Assembly: GCA_937883885.1 (NCBI GenBank)
Contig: CAKZXL010000829.1
Span: forward strand, 1-8,918
DNA length: 8,918 nucleotides
Reading direction: 5' to 3'
Origin: an uncultured Aquincola sp.
GTDB lineage: Bacteria; Pseudomonadota; Gammaproteobacteria; Burkholderiales; Burkholderiaceae
Position numbers and translations under genes: made by a program. Under the pieces are notes generated by a model that was not told the DNA's origin, searched no databases, and saw only the letters and a list, made by a program, of their open reading frames with translations. Below, in pieces: positions 1-6,134 of this stretch (within the stretch, counting starts at the first letter, position 1; every line of letters starts with the position of its first letter).

Positions 1-1
1 C

Positions 2-1942
2 GAGCTGGTGGGCCGCCTGCAGCAGGGCGGCGCCGCCGCGGTGGGCCTGGACGTGGTGTTCGCCGAAGCCGACCGCACCTCACCGCGTGAACTGCTCAAG
101 TCCACCCGACTGCCGCCTGCCGCCGCGCAGGCCCTGGCCACCCTGCCCGACCACGACGAGGTGCTGGCCCAGGCCCTGCGCGCCGGCCCGGTGGCGCTGG
201 GCTTTGCGCTCGATGGAGCCGACGGCGCCGCTGGCGCAACGGCCACCGGCCACGATGGCATGGGCGCCGGGGTGGACGACGGCAGCGCCTGCCAGTCGCC
301 CGCCGGCTTCGTCACTTTGGGTGGCGCGGCCGATGCGCAGCTGAGGTCCTTCCATGGCTGCGTGCAGAGCATCCCGGTGCTCACCGGCGCCGCGCCCGGC
401 CATGGCGCGCTGAGCTTCATCCCCGACGAAGACGGCGTGCTGCGCCGGCTGCCGCTGCTGTTCGACCTGCAGGGCCGGCTGGTGCCTTCACTGGCCGCCG
501 AAACCTTGCGCCTGGCCCTGGGCGCCAACCGCTACACCGTGCAGGCCGCGCCCGACGATGGCGGCGTGATCGGCCTGCGGCTGGGGCAGCTGCGCATCCC
601 GACCACGGCCGATGCATCGATGTGGGTGCACTACACGCCGCCGCAGCCGGCGCGCTATGTGCCGGCCTGGCAGGTGCTGGCCGGCGAGCTGCCGCCCGAG
701 CGGCTGCGCGACCAGATCGTGCTGGTGGGCACCTCCGCCCAGGGCCTGCTGGACCTGCGCTTCAGCCCGCTGGGCGGCATCATCCCCGGGGTGGAAGTGC
801 ATGCCCAGGCGCTGGAGCAGATCGTCACCGGCCACTGGCTGCAGCGGCCCGGCTGGGCGCCCGCGGCCGAGCTGCTGGCCGTGGCCGTGGGCGGCCTGCT
901 GGTGGCCGTGGCCGCGATGCAAGCCGGCGCGCTGGTGTCGGCCGCGGCCTTTGCGGCGCTGGCCGGCACGCTGCTGGGCGGCGCCTGGTGGGCCTTCACG
1001 CGGCAGGGCCTGCTGCTCGATCCGCTGCTGCCCACGCTGGCCATGCTGGCCGTGTTCCTGCCCACCACGGTGGTGCGGCATGTGATGAGCGACCGCCAGC
1101 AACGCTGGGTGCGGCATGCGTTCTCGCGCTACGTGTCGCCCAACCTGGTGGACTACCTGATAGCCCAGCCGCAGGCGCTGGAGCTGGGCGGCCGGCGCCA
1201 GCGCTGCAGCTTCGTGTTCACCGACCTGGCGGGCTTCACCTCGGTGATGGAGCGCATGGACCCGGCGCAGGCCGTGACCGTGCTCAACCAGTACCTGGAC
1301 GGCATGATCGCCATCGCCTTTGCCCATGAAGGCACGCTGGACCGCATCGTGGGTGATGCGGTGGCCATCGTGTTCTCGGCGCCGGTGCAGCAGGCCGACC
1401 ATGAACGGCGCGCCGTGGACTGCGCGCTGGCCATGCACCGCTTTGCGCAAGACTACCTGGCCGCGCGGCGGGCCGAAGGCGTGGCCTTCTGCGAGACCCG
1501 CATCGGCGTGCACACCGGCGAGGTGATCGTCGGCAACTTCGGCGGCAGCCACATCTTCGACTACCGCGCGCTGGGCGACCCGGTGAACACCGCCTCGCGG
1601 CTGGAAGGCGCCAACAAGTACCTGGGCACCCATGTGTGCCTGTCGCAGGCCACGCTGGACGGCTGCCCCGGCCTGCCGGTGCGCCCGGTGGGCCGCCTGC
1701 GCGTGGCCGGCCGGCAGGAGCCCATCATGGTGTACGAGCCGCTGGCCGCCACCGACGGCCAGGCCGTGCAGCAGGAGGCCTATGCCCAGGCCTATGCCGC
1801 GATGACCGAAGGCAGCAGCGCGGCCCGCGCGCGCTTTGCCCAGCTGCAGCAGGACAGCCCGCACGACAAGCTGGTGCAGCTGCATGCGGCCCGGCTGCAG
1901 GCGGGCAGCGTCGACAACCTGATCGAGCTGGCCGGCAAGTAG
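2..1942 (+). CDS. CHASE2-domain class III adenylate/guanylate cyclase (5' end missing)
   Basis: Membrane-bound receptor cyclase making a cyclic nucleotide, most likely cAMP, from NTP in the cytoplasm. The reading frame is open to the left edge and begins inside the CHASE2 domain, so the GTG at 8 is not the real start and the N-terminal membrane helix is outside the window. Counting from the codon at 8, residues 1-280 are CHASE2 (GLDVVFAEADRTSP near the start; IVLVGTSAQGLLDLR and GVEVHAQALEQI near its end). About three hydrophobic helices follow at 285-355, then a cyclase domain from about 395 to 575. Metal-binding aspartates are D406 (FTDLAGFTS) and D450 (GDAVAIVF); the transition-state pair is N527 and R531 (GDPVNTASRLE). 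The two substrate-choosing positions appear to be arginines, R446 and R520, not the usual Lys and Thr/Asp. A Gly/Ala/Asp-rich insert lies at about 68-95. The 60-residue tail after the cyclase domain is helical and unassigned. The next gene follows on the same strand after 64 bp. Family call is secure; product nucleotide is inferred. Confidence 0.93.
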   Translation, partial: ELVGRLQQGGAAAVGLDVVFAEADRTSPRELLKSTRLPPAAAQALATLPDHDEVLAQALRAGPVALGFALDGADGAAGATATGHDGMGAGVDDGSACQSPAGFVTLGGAADAQLRSFHGCVQSIPVLTGAAPGHGALSFIPDEDGVLRRLPLLFDLQGRLVPSLAAETLRLALGANRYTVQAAPDDGGVIGLRLGQLRIPTTADASMWVHYTPPQPARYVPAWQVLAGELPPERLRDQIVLVGTSAQGLLDLRFSPLGGIIPGVEVHAQALEQIVTGHWLQRPGWAPAAELLAVAVGGLLVAVAAMQAGALVSAAAFAALAGTLLGGAWWAFTRQGLLLDPLLPTLAMLAVFLPTTVVRHVMSDRQQRWVRHAFSRYVSPNLVDYLIAQPQALELGGRRQRCSFVFTDLAGFTSVMERMDPAQAVTVLNQYLDGMIAIAFAHEGTLDRIVGDAVAIVFSAPVQQADHERRAVDCALAMHRFAQDYLAARRAEGVAFCETRIGVHTGEVIVGNFGGSHIFDYRALGDPVNTASRLEGANKYLGTHVCLSQATLDGCPGLPVRPVGRLRVAGRQEPIMVYEPLAATDGQAVQQEAYAQAYAAMTEGSSAARARFAQLQQDSPHDKLVQLHAARLQAGSVDNLIELAGK

Positions 1943-1962
1943 CCCCCGCAGCGGTCCCCCCA

Positions 1963-2003
1963 TCGGAAGGAGGCCAAGCCCGCGCAGGCGGCCTACCTTC
2001 TGG
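1963..2003 (+). promoter_or_regulatory. Intergenic hairpin that buries the only strong Shine-Dalgarno
   Basis: Positions 1966-1975 (GAAGGAGGCC) pair with 1990-2000 (GGCCTACCTTC), leaving A1995 bulged. The stem extends inward through GCC 1978-1980 with GGC 1987-1989 to a six-base loop, and outward by C1964-G2002 and wobble pairs. The AGGAGG at 1968-1973 lies inside the 5' arm. There is no following T-run, so this is not a classical intrinsic terminator. It may limit read-through from the cyclase gene, protect an mRNA end, or control translation of the next gene, whose ATG at 2007 is only 4 bases beyond the base of the stem. The pairing is seen directly; the role is inferred. Confidence 0.5.
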
Positions 2004-2006
2004 CCC

Positions 2007-5000
2007 ATGGGGGCAGTCGCGATGGATGTGCAGGGCAAATCCGGCCTGGCCGGCTGGTCGGGCAACGGGCTGGTGGCCCTGGTGATGCTGGCCGCAGGGG
2101 CCTTCGTGCTCAACGAGGTGTCCTTGCAAAGCACCCGGCCCGCCGCCAACGAGCCCCGCACCGAGCAACGTTATGAGCCGCAGGACGTGGATGCCCGCCT
2201 GTGGCAAGACCCCTTCGGCGCCGTGGCCCGCCAGCGCGAACAGGCGGCCCGCACGATGAAGCCCGGGCAGCTGGCCGCCGAAGACGCGCGCCGCCGGACG
2301 ATCCTGGTCGACGAGATGGTCTGGCGGCTCCAGCGCGGCCACTCGCAGTCGCTGGACGAGATCCGCGTGCTGCCGGTGATGCTGCCGGGCGGGCCCTACG
2401 CCGAGGCGGTGGAAGGCCGGCGGCGGTTGCGTTATGCGGTGCTGTCGGGCTTGAACACCGGCGGCTTCGTGCCCTTCAACAGCGAGCATCTGGGCTACTT
2501 CGCGCCCGCCGACAACGTGGATGTGCCGCGCCACCTGCCGCAGACGGTGCCCTACGAATGGTTCGAGCCGGCGCCCGACCGCACACCCCCTTGCAACAAT
2601 TGCCGCGTGCTGGTGCTGTGGCTGGACGACGATGCGTTCAGCCTCAACCCGTTCGGCCGCATCAAGCGCCTGATGCGCGGCCTGAAGGCCGACGCCTTGA
2701 CCCGGCATTTGCGCTGGCAGGTCATCGGGCCCGTCAGCTCCGGCGGCCTGCGCGCGATGGTCGAAGAGGCCGCCACCCCCGGCTTCGACCGCCGGATGTT
2801 CAAAGGCCTGACCATCCAGTTCCTGTCGCCGATGGCCACGGTGGCCGACCACCAGTTGCTGGCGCCGCACAAGCCGCCCCCGCCAACGTCGCTGGCCGCC
2901 TTCATGCGTGAACGGGGCATTGCCTTGCTGCGCACCAGCGGTGACGACACGGCGCTGTCGCGGGCCTTGGTGGACGAACTCACGCTGCGCGGCCTGCGCC
3001 CGGCGTCATCGCCCCCGGGTGCCGATCCCGCGGCCCTGCGCGACCACCGCCAAAAAGCCTGCGAACCAGCGCAAGCCGCGCAGCCCGGCGCGCCGCAGCA
3101 CATCGCCGTGGTGTCGGAATGGGACACGCTGTACGGCCGCAGCCTGCGCCGCCAGTTCATGATGGATGGGCAGGGCCCGGGCTTTTGCGTGCAGCGCTTC
3201 AGCTACGTGCGCGGCCTGGACGGCCAGCTGCCCGAGCGCAGCGGCGCCCAGGCCGACGGCGGTGCGCCACGGTCGGCCGCCGACAAGGAAGAACGCCGCA
3301 AGGACAGCAGCTTCATCGAACGGGCCGAAGGCCAGAGCCAGTTCGACTACCTGCGCCGGCTGGCCGCGCGGCTGCATGAGCGCGACCTGGCGCTGCGCGC
3401 GGCCGGTGGCACCGGCATCCGCGCCATCGGCGTGCTGGGCAACGACGTGCACGACAAGCTGCTGCTGCTCAAGGCGCTGCAGCCCGACTTTCCGAATGCG
3501 GTGTTCTTCACCACCGACATGGACGCGCGGCTGCTGCACCCCAGTGAACAGGCCTGGGCGCGCAACCTGGTGGTGGCCTCCAGCTTCGGCCTGCAGCTGA
3601 GCGACCCGCTGCAGGCCGGCACGCCGCCCTTTCGCGACACCTACCAGACGGCGGTGTTCCTGGCCACGCGGCTGGCGCTGTCGCCATCGGCCGCGGCGGC
3701 CGACACCGCGCCGCTGCAACAGCGCATCGACCGCTGGCTGCAGCCGCCGCGCATCTTCGAGATCGGCCGCACCCAGGCCTTCGACTTTCGCCTGGCCGCC
3801 GAAGACGCGCTGGCGCCGCCAGCCGCCGGCAGCGCCGATGCCACCTGCCGCACCGACCTGCTGGCCTGCGACCAGATCCACCCGCCCCACAGCGCGGCCT
3901 GGCCTGAGGTGCGGCCGGCCGTGCTGGCGCTGCTGCTCAGCGCGCTGCTGGCAGCAGCCTGGATGCCGGCCTTGGCCGTAAGCCGTGCGTTGCGCCGGCG
4001 CCTGCGCCGCGGCCTGGCGGTGGCCGGCCGCGCACGCCCCGCGCGCTGGGCGCTGCTGCTGGCCGGGCTGCTGCTGCTGCATGGCGCCCTGCCCTGGGCC
4101 GCCGCGCTGCACTGGCCGATGCTGGCCGACTGGCTCACCGCCCACGGCAAGCCGATGAGCCTGACCGAAGGCATCAGCCTGTGGCCGACGCAGGCCATCC
4201 ACGTGTTCACGCTGGGGCTGTGCCTGCACCTGCTGTTCCGCGGCTGGACGGCGCTGTCGCGCAACCTCGACGACATCGCGCTGGCCTTGCGCCTGGGCAA
4301 GACGCGGCGGCGCCTGCATGCCGAGCTGGCTTTGGAAGAAGCCGGCCTCGGTCGCCTGCAGCGGCTGGCGCGGCTTTTCGACCCCCAGGCCGCCTATGCC
4401 GCCAGCAGCCACCGCACCGACCCGGCGATGACACCCGGGGCCGAGGTGTTCTGGAAGCGCTACATCGCGCAGAACCGCGCCCCGGCGCGCATGCTGCGCA
4501 TCAGCGCCTGCACGCTGCTGATGATGGGCGCCGGCCTGCTGCTGCGGGCGCTGCTGGTGCAGGACGCGGGCGTGCCGGTGCGCGGCGTGGTCTCGGGCCA
4601 TGTGCACTTCTGGCTGGCGCTGGCGGCGGTGGTGGCGATGACCTACCTCGTCTTCGGCGTGGTGGACGCGACGTGGTTCTGCGTGCGCTTCGTGCAGCAG
4701 CTGCGGCTGCATGGCGCCAACTGGCCGCAGCGCACGCTGCAGCACTTTCGCGCGCAGATGGGGCCGCTGCCGCCGCGGCTGCTGGACCACTGGATCGACC
4801 TGCAGTTTGCGGCGCAGCGCACGCGCGTGGTCACGCGCCTGATCTACTACCCCTTCATCGTGCTGTCGCTGCTGCTGGTGGCCCGCCACCGTGCCTTCGA
4901 CGACTGGGAGCTGCCCTGGCTGCTGCTGGGCATGGGGCTGCTGAGCCTGGCCATCGTGCTGGCCTGCGCCGTGGCCTTGCGCCGGGCGGTCGAGCAATCG

Positions 5001-5234
5001 CGCCAGGCCGCGCTGCGCGAGGTGGACCACGCGATGCTGCGGGTGGCCGCGCCCGGCGCGAGTGAGCCGGTGGCCACGCCGCAATTGCAATGGTTGCGCC
5101 GCGAGATCGAGGCGCTGCGCGAAGGCGCCTTCGCGCCGTTTTCACAGCAGCCGCTGCTCAAGGCCGTGCTGCTGCCCTTTGCCACGCTGGGCGGCACCGC
5201 GGTGCTGGACTACCTGGCCATGGCCAACCTGTAG
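2007..5234 (+). CDS. Large polytopic membrane protein with a periplasmic-binding-protein-like sensor region
   Basis: No named family recognised. Residues 21-37 form one membrane anchor; about 40-630 carry no further long hydrophobic helix and are probably periplasmic. Within that part the alternating strand/helix pattern resembles a type I periplasmic-binding fold: VLWLDDDAF near 202, IGPVSSGGL at 240-248, IAVVSEWDTLYGRSL from 366, IGVLGNDVHDKLLLLKAL from 474, VFFTTDMDARL from 499 and FRDTYQTAVFLATRLAL from 542. The C-terminal part has hydrophobic helices near 635-658, 682-702, 731-748, 832-851, 868-890, 945-962, 969-991 and 1055-1073, with a basic, probably cytoplasmic stretch at about 750-830. 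Cysteine pairs occur at C196/C199 (CNNC) and C614/C621. No kinase, cyclase, GGDEF or transport ATPase motif is visible. It lies 64 bp after the CHASE2 cyclase, suggesting a shared pathway. ATG 2007 is placed badly relative to the AGGAGG at 1968-1973; ATG 2022 (residue 6), behind GGGGG at 2009-2013, is an equally good start. Gene reality is certain; function is unknown. Confidence 0.88.
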   Translation: MGAVAMDVQGKSGLAGWSGNGLVALVMLAAGAFVLNEVSLQSTRPAANEPRTEQRYEPQDVDARLWQDPFGAVARQREQAARTMKPGQLAAEDARRRTILVDEMVWRLQRGHSQSLDEIRVLPVMLPGGPYAEAVEGRRRLRYAVLSGLNTGGFVPFNSEHLGYFAPADNVDVPRHLPQTVPYEWFEPAPDRTPPCNNCRVLVLWLDDDAFSLNPFGRIKRLMRGLKADALTRHLRWQVIGPVSSGGLRAMVEEAATPGFDRRMFKGLTIQFLSPMATVADHQLLAPHKPPPPTSLAAFMRERGIALLRTSGDDTALSRALVDELTLRGLRPASSPPGADPAALRDHRQKACEPAQAAQPGAPQHIAVVSEWDTLYGRSLRRQFMMDGQGPGFCVQRFSYVRGLDGQLPERSGAQADGGAPRSAADKEERRKDSSFIERAEGQSQFDYLRRLAARLHERDLALRAAGGTGIRAIGVLGNDVHDKLLLLKALQPDFPNAVFFTTDMDARLLHPSEQAWARNLVVASSFGLQLSDPLQAGTPPFRDTYQTAVFLATRLALSPSAAAADTAPLQQRIDRWLQPPRIFEIGRTQAFDFRLAAEDALAPPAAGSADATCRTDLLACDQIHPPHSAAWPEVRPAVLALLLSALLAAAWMPALAVSRALRRRLRRGLAVAGRARPARWALLLAGLLLLHGALPWAAALHWPMLADWLTAHGKPMSLTEGISLWPTQAIHVFTLGLCLHLLFRGWTALSRNLDDIALALRLGKTRRRLHAELALEEAGLGRLQRLARLFDPQAAYAASSHRTDPAMTPGAEVFWKRYIAQNRAPARMLRISACTLLMMGAGLLLRALLVQDAGVPVRGVVSGHVHFWLALAAVVAMTYLVFGVVDATWFCVRFVQQLRLHGANWPQRTLQHFRAQMGPLPPRLLDHWIDLQFAAQRTRVVTRLIYYPFIVLSLLLVARHRAFDDWELPWLLLGMGLLSLAIVLACAVALRRAVEQSRQAALREVDHAMLRVAAPGASEPVATPQLQWLRREIEALREGAFAPFSQQPLLKAVLLPFATLGGTAVLDYLAMANL

Positions 5235-5252
5235 GCGACCGGCGCCCACCCA

Positions 5253-5272
5253 GCCACGGCGCGGCCCGTGGC
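5253..5272. terminator. Hairpin between convergent genes, possible bidirectional terminator
   Basis: GCCACGG (5253-5259) and CCGTGGC (5266-5272) form a perfect 7-bp stem with a 6-base loop. It sits in the 49-bp gap between the stop of the large membrane protein (5234, + strand) and the stop of the RNA-binding protein (5284, - strand), the usual place for a shared terminator. Neither side has a T-tract, so any termination would be weak or factor-assisted. Confidence 0.45.
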
Positions 5273-5283
5273 GCGGGCGGTGA

Positions 5284-5631
5284 TCAGCCGCGGCCGCCGA
5301 AGCCGTCGGTGCCGTAACCCACGTTGGCCCGGTGGGAGGCGCGATAGCCCTGGGCGCTGTCGCCGCCCGTGCTGGCGCGGTCTTCACGCGGGCGCGCCAG
5401 GCTCACGCTGATGGTGCGGCCATCGACGGACATGCCGTTCAAGGCCTCGATCGCGGCCTGGGCCTGCTCGGCCGATGCCATTTCCACGAAGCCGAAGCCC
5501 TTGGACTTGCCGGTCTCGCGGTCCATCATGACCTTGGCGGAGGACACCTTGCCGAACTCGCCGAAGTTGCTGCGGAGGCTGGCGTCGGTGACGGAATAGG
5601 GCAGGTTGCCCACGAAGATCTTGGTGCTCAT
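5284..5631 (-). CDS. RRM-domain RNA-binding protein, short Rbp type
   Basis: A 115-residue single-RRM protein that binds single-stranded RNA; bacterial members of this short family are often cold- or stress-induced and are thought to act on RNA structure or stability. RNP2 is IFVGNLP (residues 5-11) and RNP1 is KGFGFVEM (44-51), with the conserved aromatics F46 and F48 present. The RRM ends near residue 80; the remaining 35 residues are Gly/Ser/Arg-rich and probably disordered (ends TDGFGGRG). ATG at 5631 was chosen because the family starts right before the first strand (MSTKIFVGNLP) and AAGG lies about 7 bases upstream on the minus strand; the frame stays open to an upstream ATG at 5682, but that would add residues unlike the family. 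It is preceded on the same strand, 73 bp away, by a small hypothetical gene with which it may be co-transcribed. The family call is firm; targets are unknown. Confidence 0.95.
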   Translation of the reverse strand: MSTKIFVGNLPYSVTDASLRSNFGEFGKVSSAKVMMDRETGKSKGFGFVEMASAEQAQAAIEALNGMSVDGRTISVSLARPREDRASTGGDSAQGYRASHRANVGYGTDGFGGRG

Positions 5632-5654
5632 CAGGAGCCTTTCTTGGAGTCTGG

Positions 5655-5674
5655 GCGCATCCATCGCGATGCGT
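5655..5674 (-). other. Short dyad in the leader of the RNA-binding protein gene
   Basis: GCGCATC (5655-5661) and GATGCGT (5668-5674) form 6-7 pairs around a six-base loop, 24-43 bases before the RRM start codon on the minus strand. It could be a leader structure, as short RNA chaperone genes often have, or a weak end for the upstream small gene's transcript. Evidence is pairing only. Confidence 0.25.
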
Positions 5675-5704
5675 GCGTGCAAACCGGAAGTCGGTGCGCG
5701 GCCG

Positions 5705-5914
5705 TCAGCACGACGGCGGGTTGGGCATGCAGGTCTGCAGCCACCCTTGGGTCACGGCAAACAGGTGGGCCGCATCGCGGGAAGCGAAGGTCGTGTTCGA
5801 GCTGAACACGCGGCAGTAGCTGCCTTCGCTCCTGGAGCGTTGGACCGAGAAGGAGGCGCGGAAGCGGCCGCAATCGGTCGTGCGTGTCGTGGGCGAAACG
5901 ACGTACTGGCCCAT
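5705..5914 (-). CDS. Small hypothetical protein, 69 residues
   Basis: Function unknown. From the ATG at 5914 the protein begins MGQYVVSPTTRTTDCGRF and reads as a compact beta-rich domain (alternating strands through about residue 45) followed by one helix containing DAAHLFAVTQGWLQT. It has four cysteines, including one at the extreme C-terminus, no signal peptide and no membrane helix. Third-position GC bias matches real genes and the frame holds no rare-codon clusters. I have an uncertain recollection of small Burkholderiales proteins starting 'YVV.PT.R...G.F.AS.S' near stress genes, which would support it. No clear Shine-Dalgarno precedes ATG 5914; a TTG at 5944 in the same frame would add ten residues but also lacks one. 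It lies 73 bp upstream of the RRM gene on the same strand, suggesting a shared transcript and perhaps shared stress control. Moderately sure it is a gene. Confidence 0.65.
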   Translation of the reverse strand: MGQYVVSPTTRTTDCGRFRASFSVQRSRSEGSYCRVFSSNTTFASRDAAHLFAVTQGWLQTCMPNPPSC

Positions 5915-5947
5915 GGGAATGGCTTTGCTTGGAATCGTGGTCAATCA

Positions 5948-5972
5948 GAAAACCGCAGGCGGGGAGCCTGCG
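5948..5972 (-). terminator. Terminator-like hairpin in the leader of the small minus-strand gene
   Basis: CGCAGGC (5954-5960) and GCCTGCG (5966-5972) form a perfect 7-bp stem with a 5-base loop. On the minus strand the stem is followed at once by GTTTTCT (5954-5948), giving the stem plus T-run of an intrinsic terminator. No minus-strand gene lies to its right in this window, and it is 34 bp before the start codon of the 69-residue gene. It could therefore be an attenuator in that gene's leader or the 3' end of a short RNA starting near 6080. The shape is seen; the role is inferred. Confidence 0.5.
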
Positions 5973-6079
5973 TGAGCGTGGTGGCTCGGTTGGCTGCTGC
6001 TCGGCAAGCCAAAAGGCGACGGTGTCGCAAGATCGTCCGGCGCTTGCTTGCTGCCTGGGTTGGCAGCGCGCCGGCAAGA

Positions 6080-6100
6080 CCGTGCATTCTACCCGCACGG
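6080..6100. promoter_or_regulatory. Dyad enclosing a minus-strand -10 box, candidate LysR-type operator/promoter
   Basis: CCGTGC (6080-6085) and GCACGG (6095-6100) are a perfect inverted repeat with a 9-base spacer. The spacer, read on the minus strand, contains TAGAAT (6091-6086), five of six matches to the sigma-70 -10 consensus; no good -35 is visible at 16-18 bp. On the plus strand TTGGCA (6060-6065) is a possible -35 for the LysR gene, but its -10 (TGCATT or CATTCT) is poor. The site is 35-55 bp upstream of the regulator's ATG in a divergent arrangement, where LysR family members commonly bind to control themselves and the opposite transcript. Confidence 0.35.
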
Positions 6101-6134
6101 CCGGTCGCCGATACTGGCGCCCACCGGTCGTGCC

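Noticed and set aside
488..2161. Long open frame on the minus strand opposite the cyclase gene
   Set aside because: It is a by-product of high GC and codon bias of the plus-strand gene; its translation is His/Gln/Arg/Gly-rich without any domain.
3006..5090. A 694-codon open frame on the minus strand opposite the large membrane protein
   Set aside because: Composition (His, Gln, Arg, Ala runs) is typical of an antisense shadow, while the plus-strand frame has membrane helices and coherent motifs.
5915..5944. TTG at 5944 as the start of the small minus-strand gene
   Set aside because: Gives ten extra residues with no ribosome site, and ATG 5914 begins directly at the apparent first strand; kept only as an alternative.
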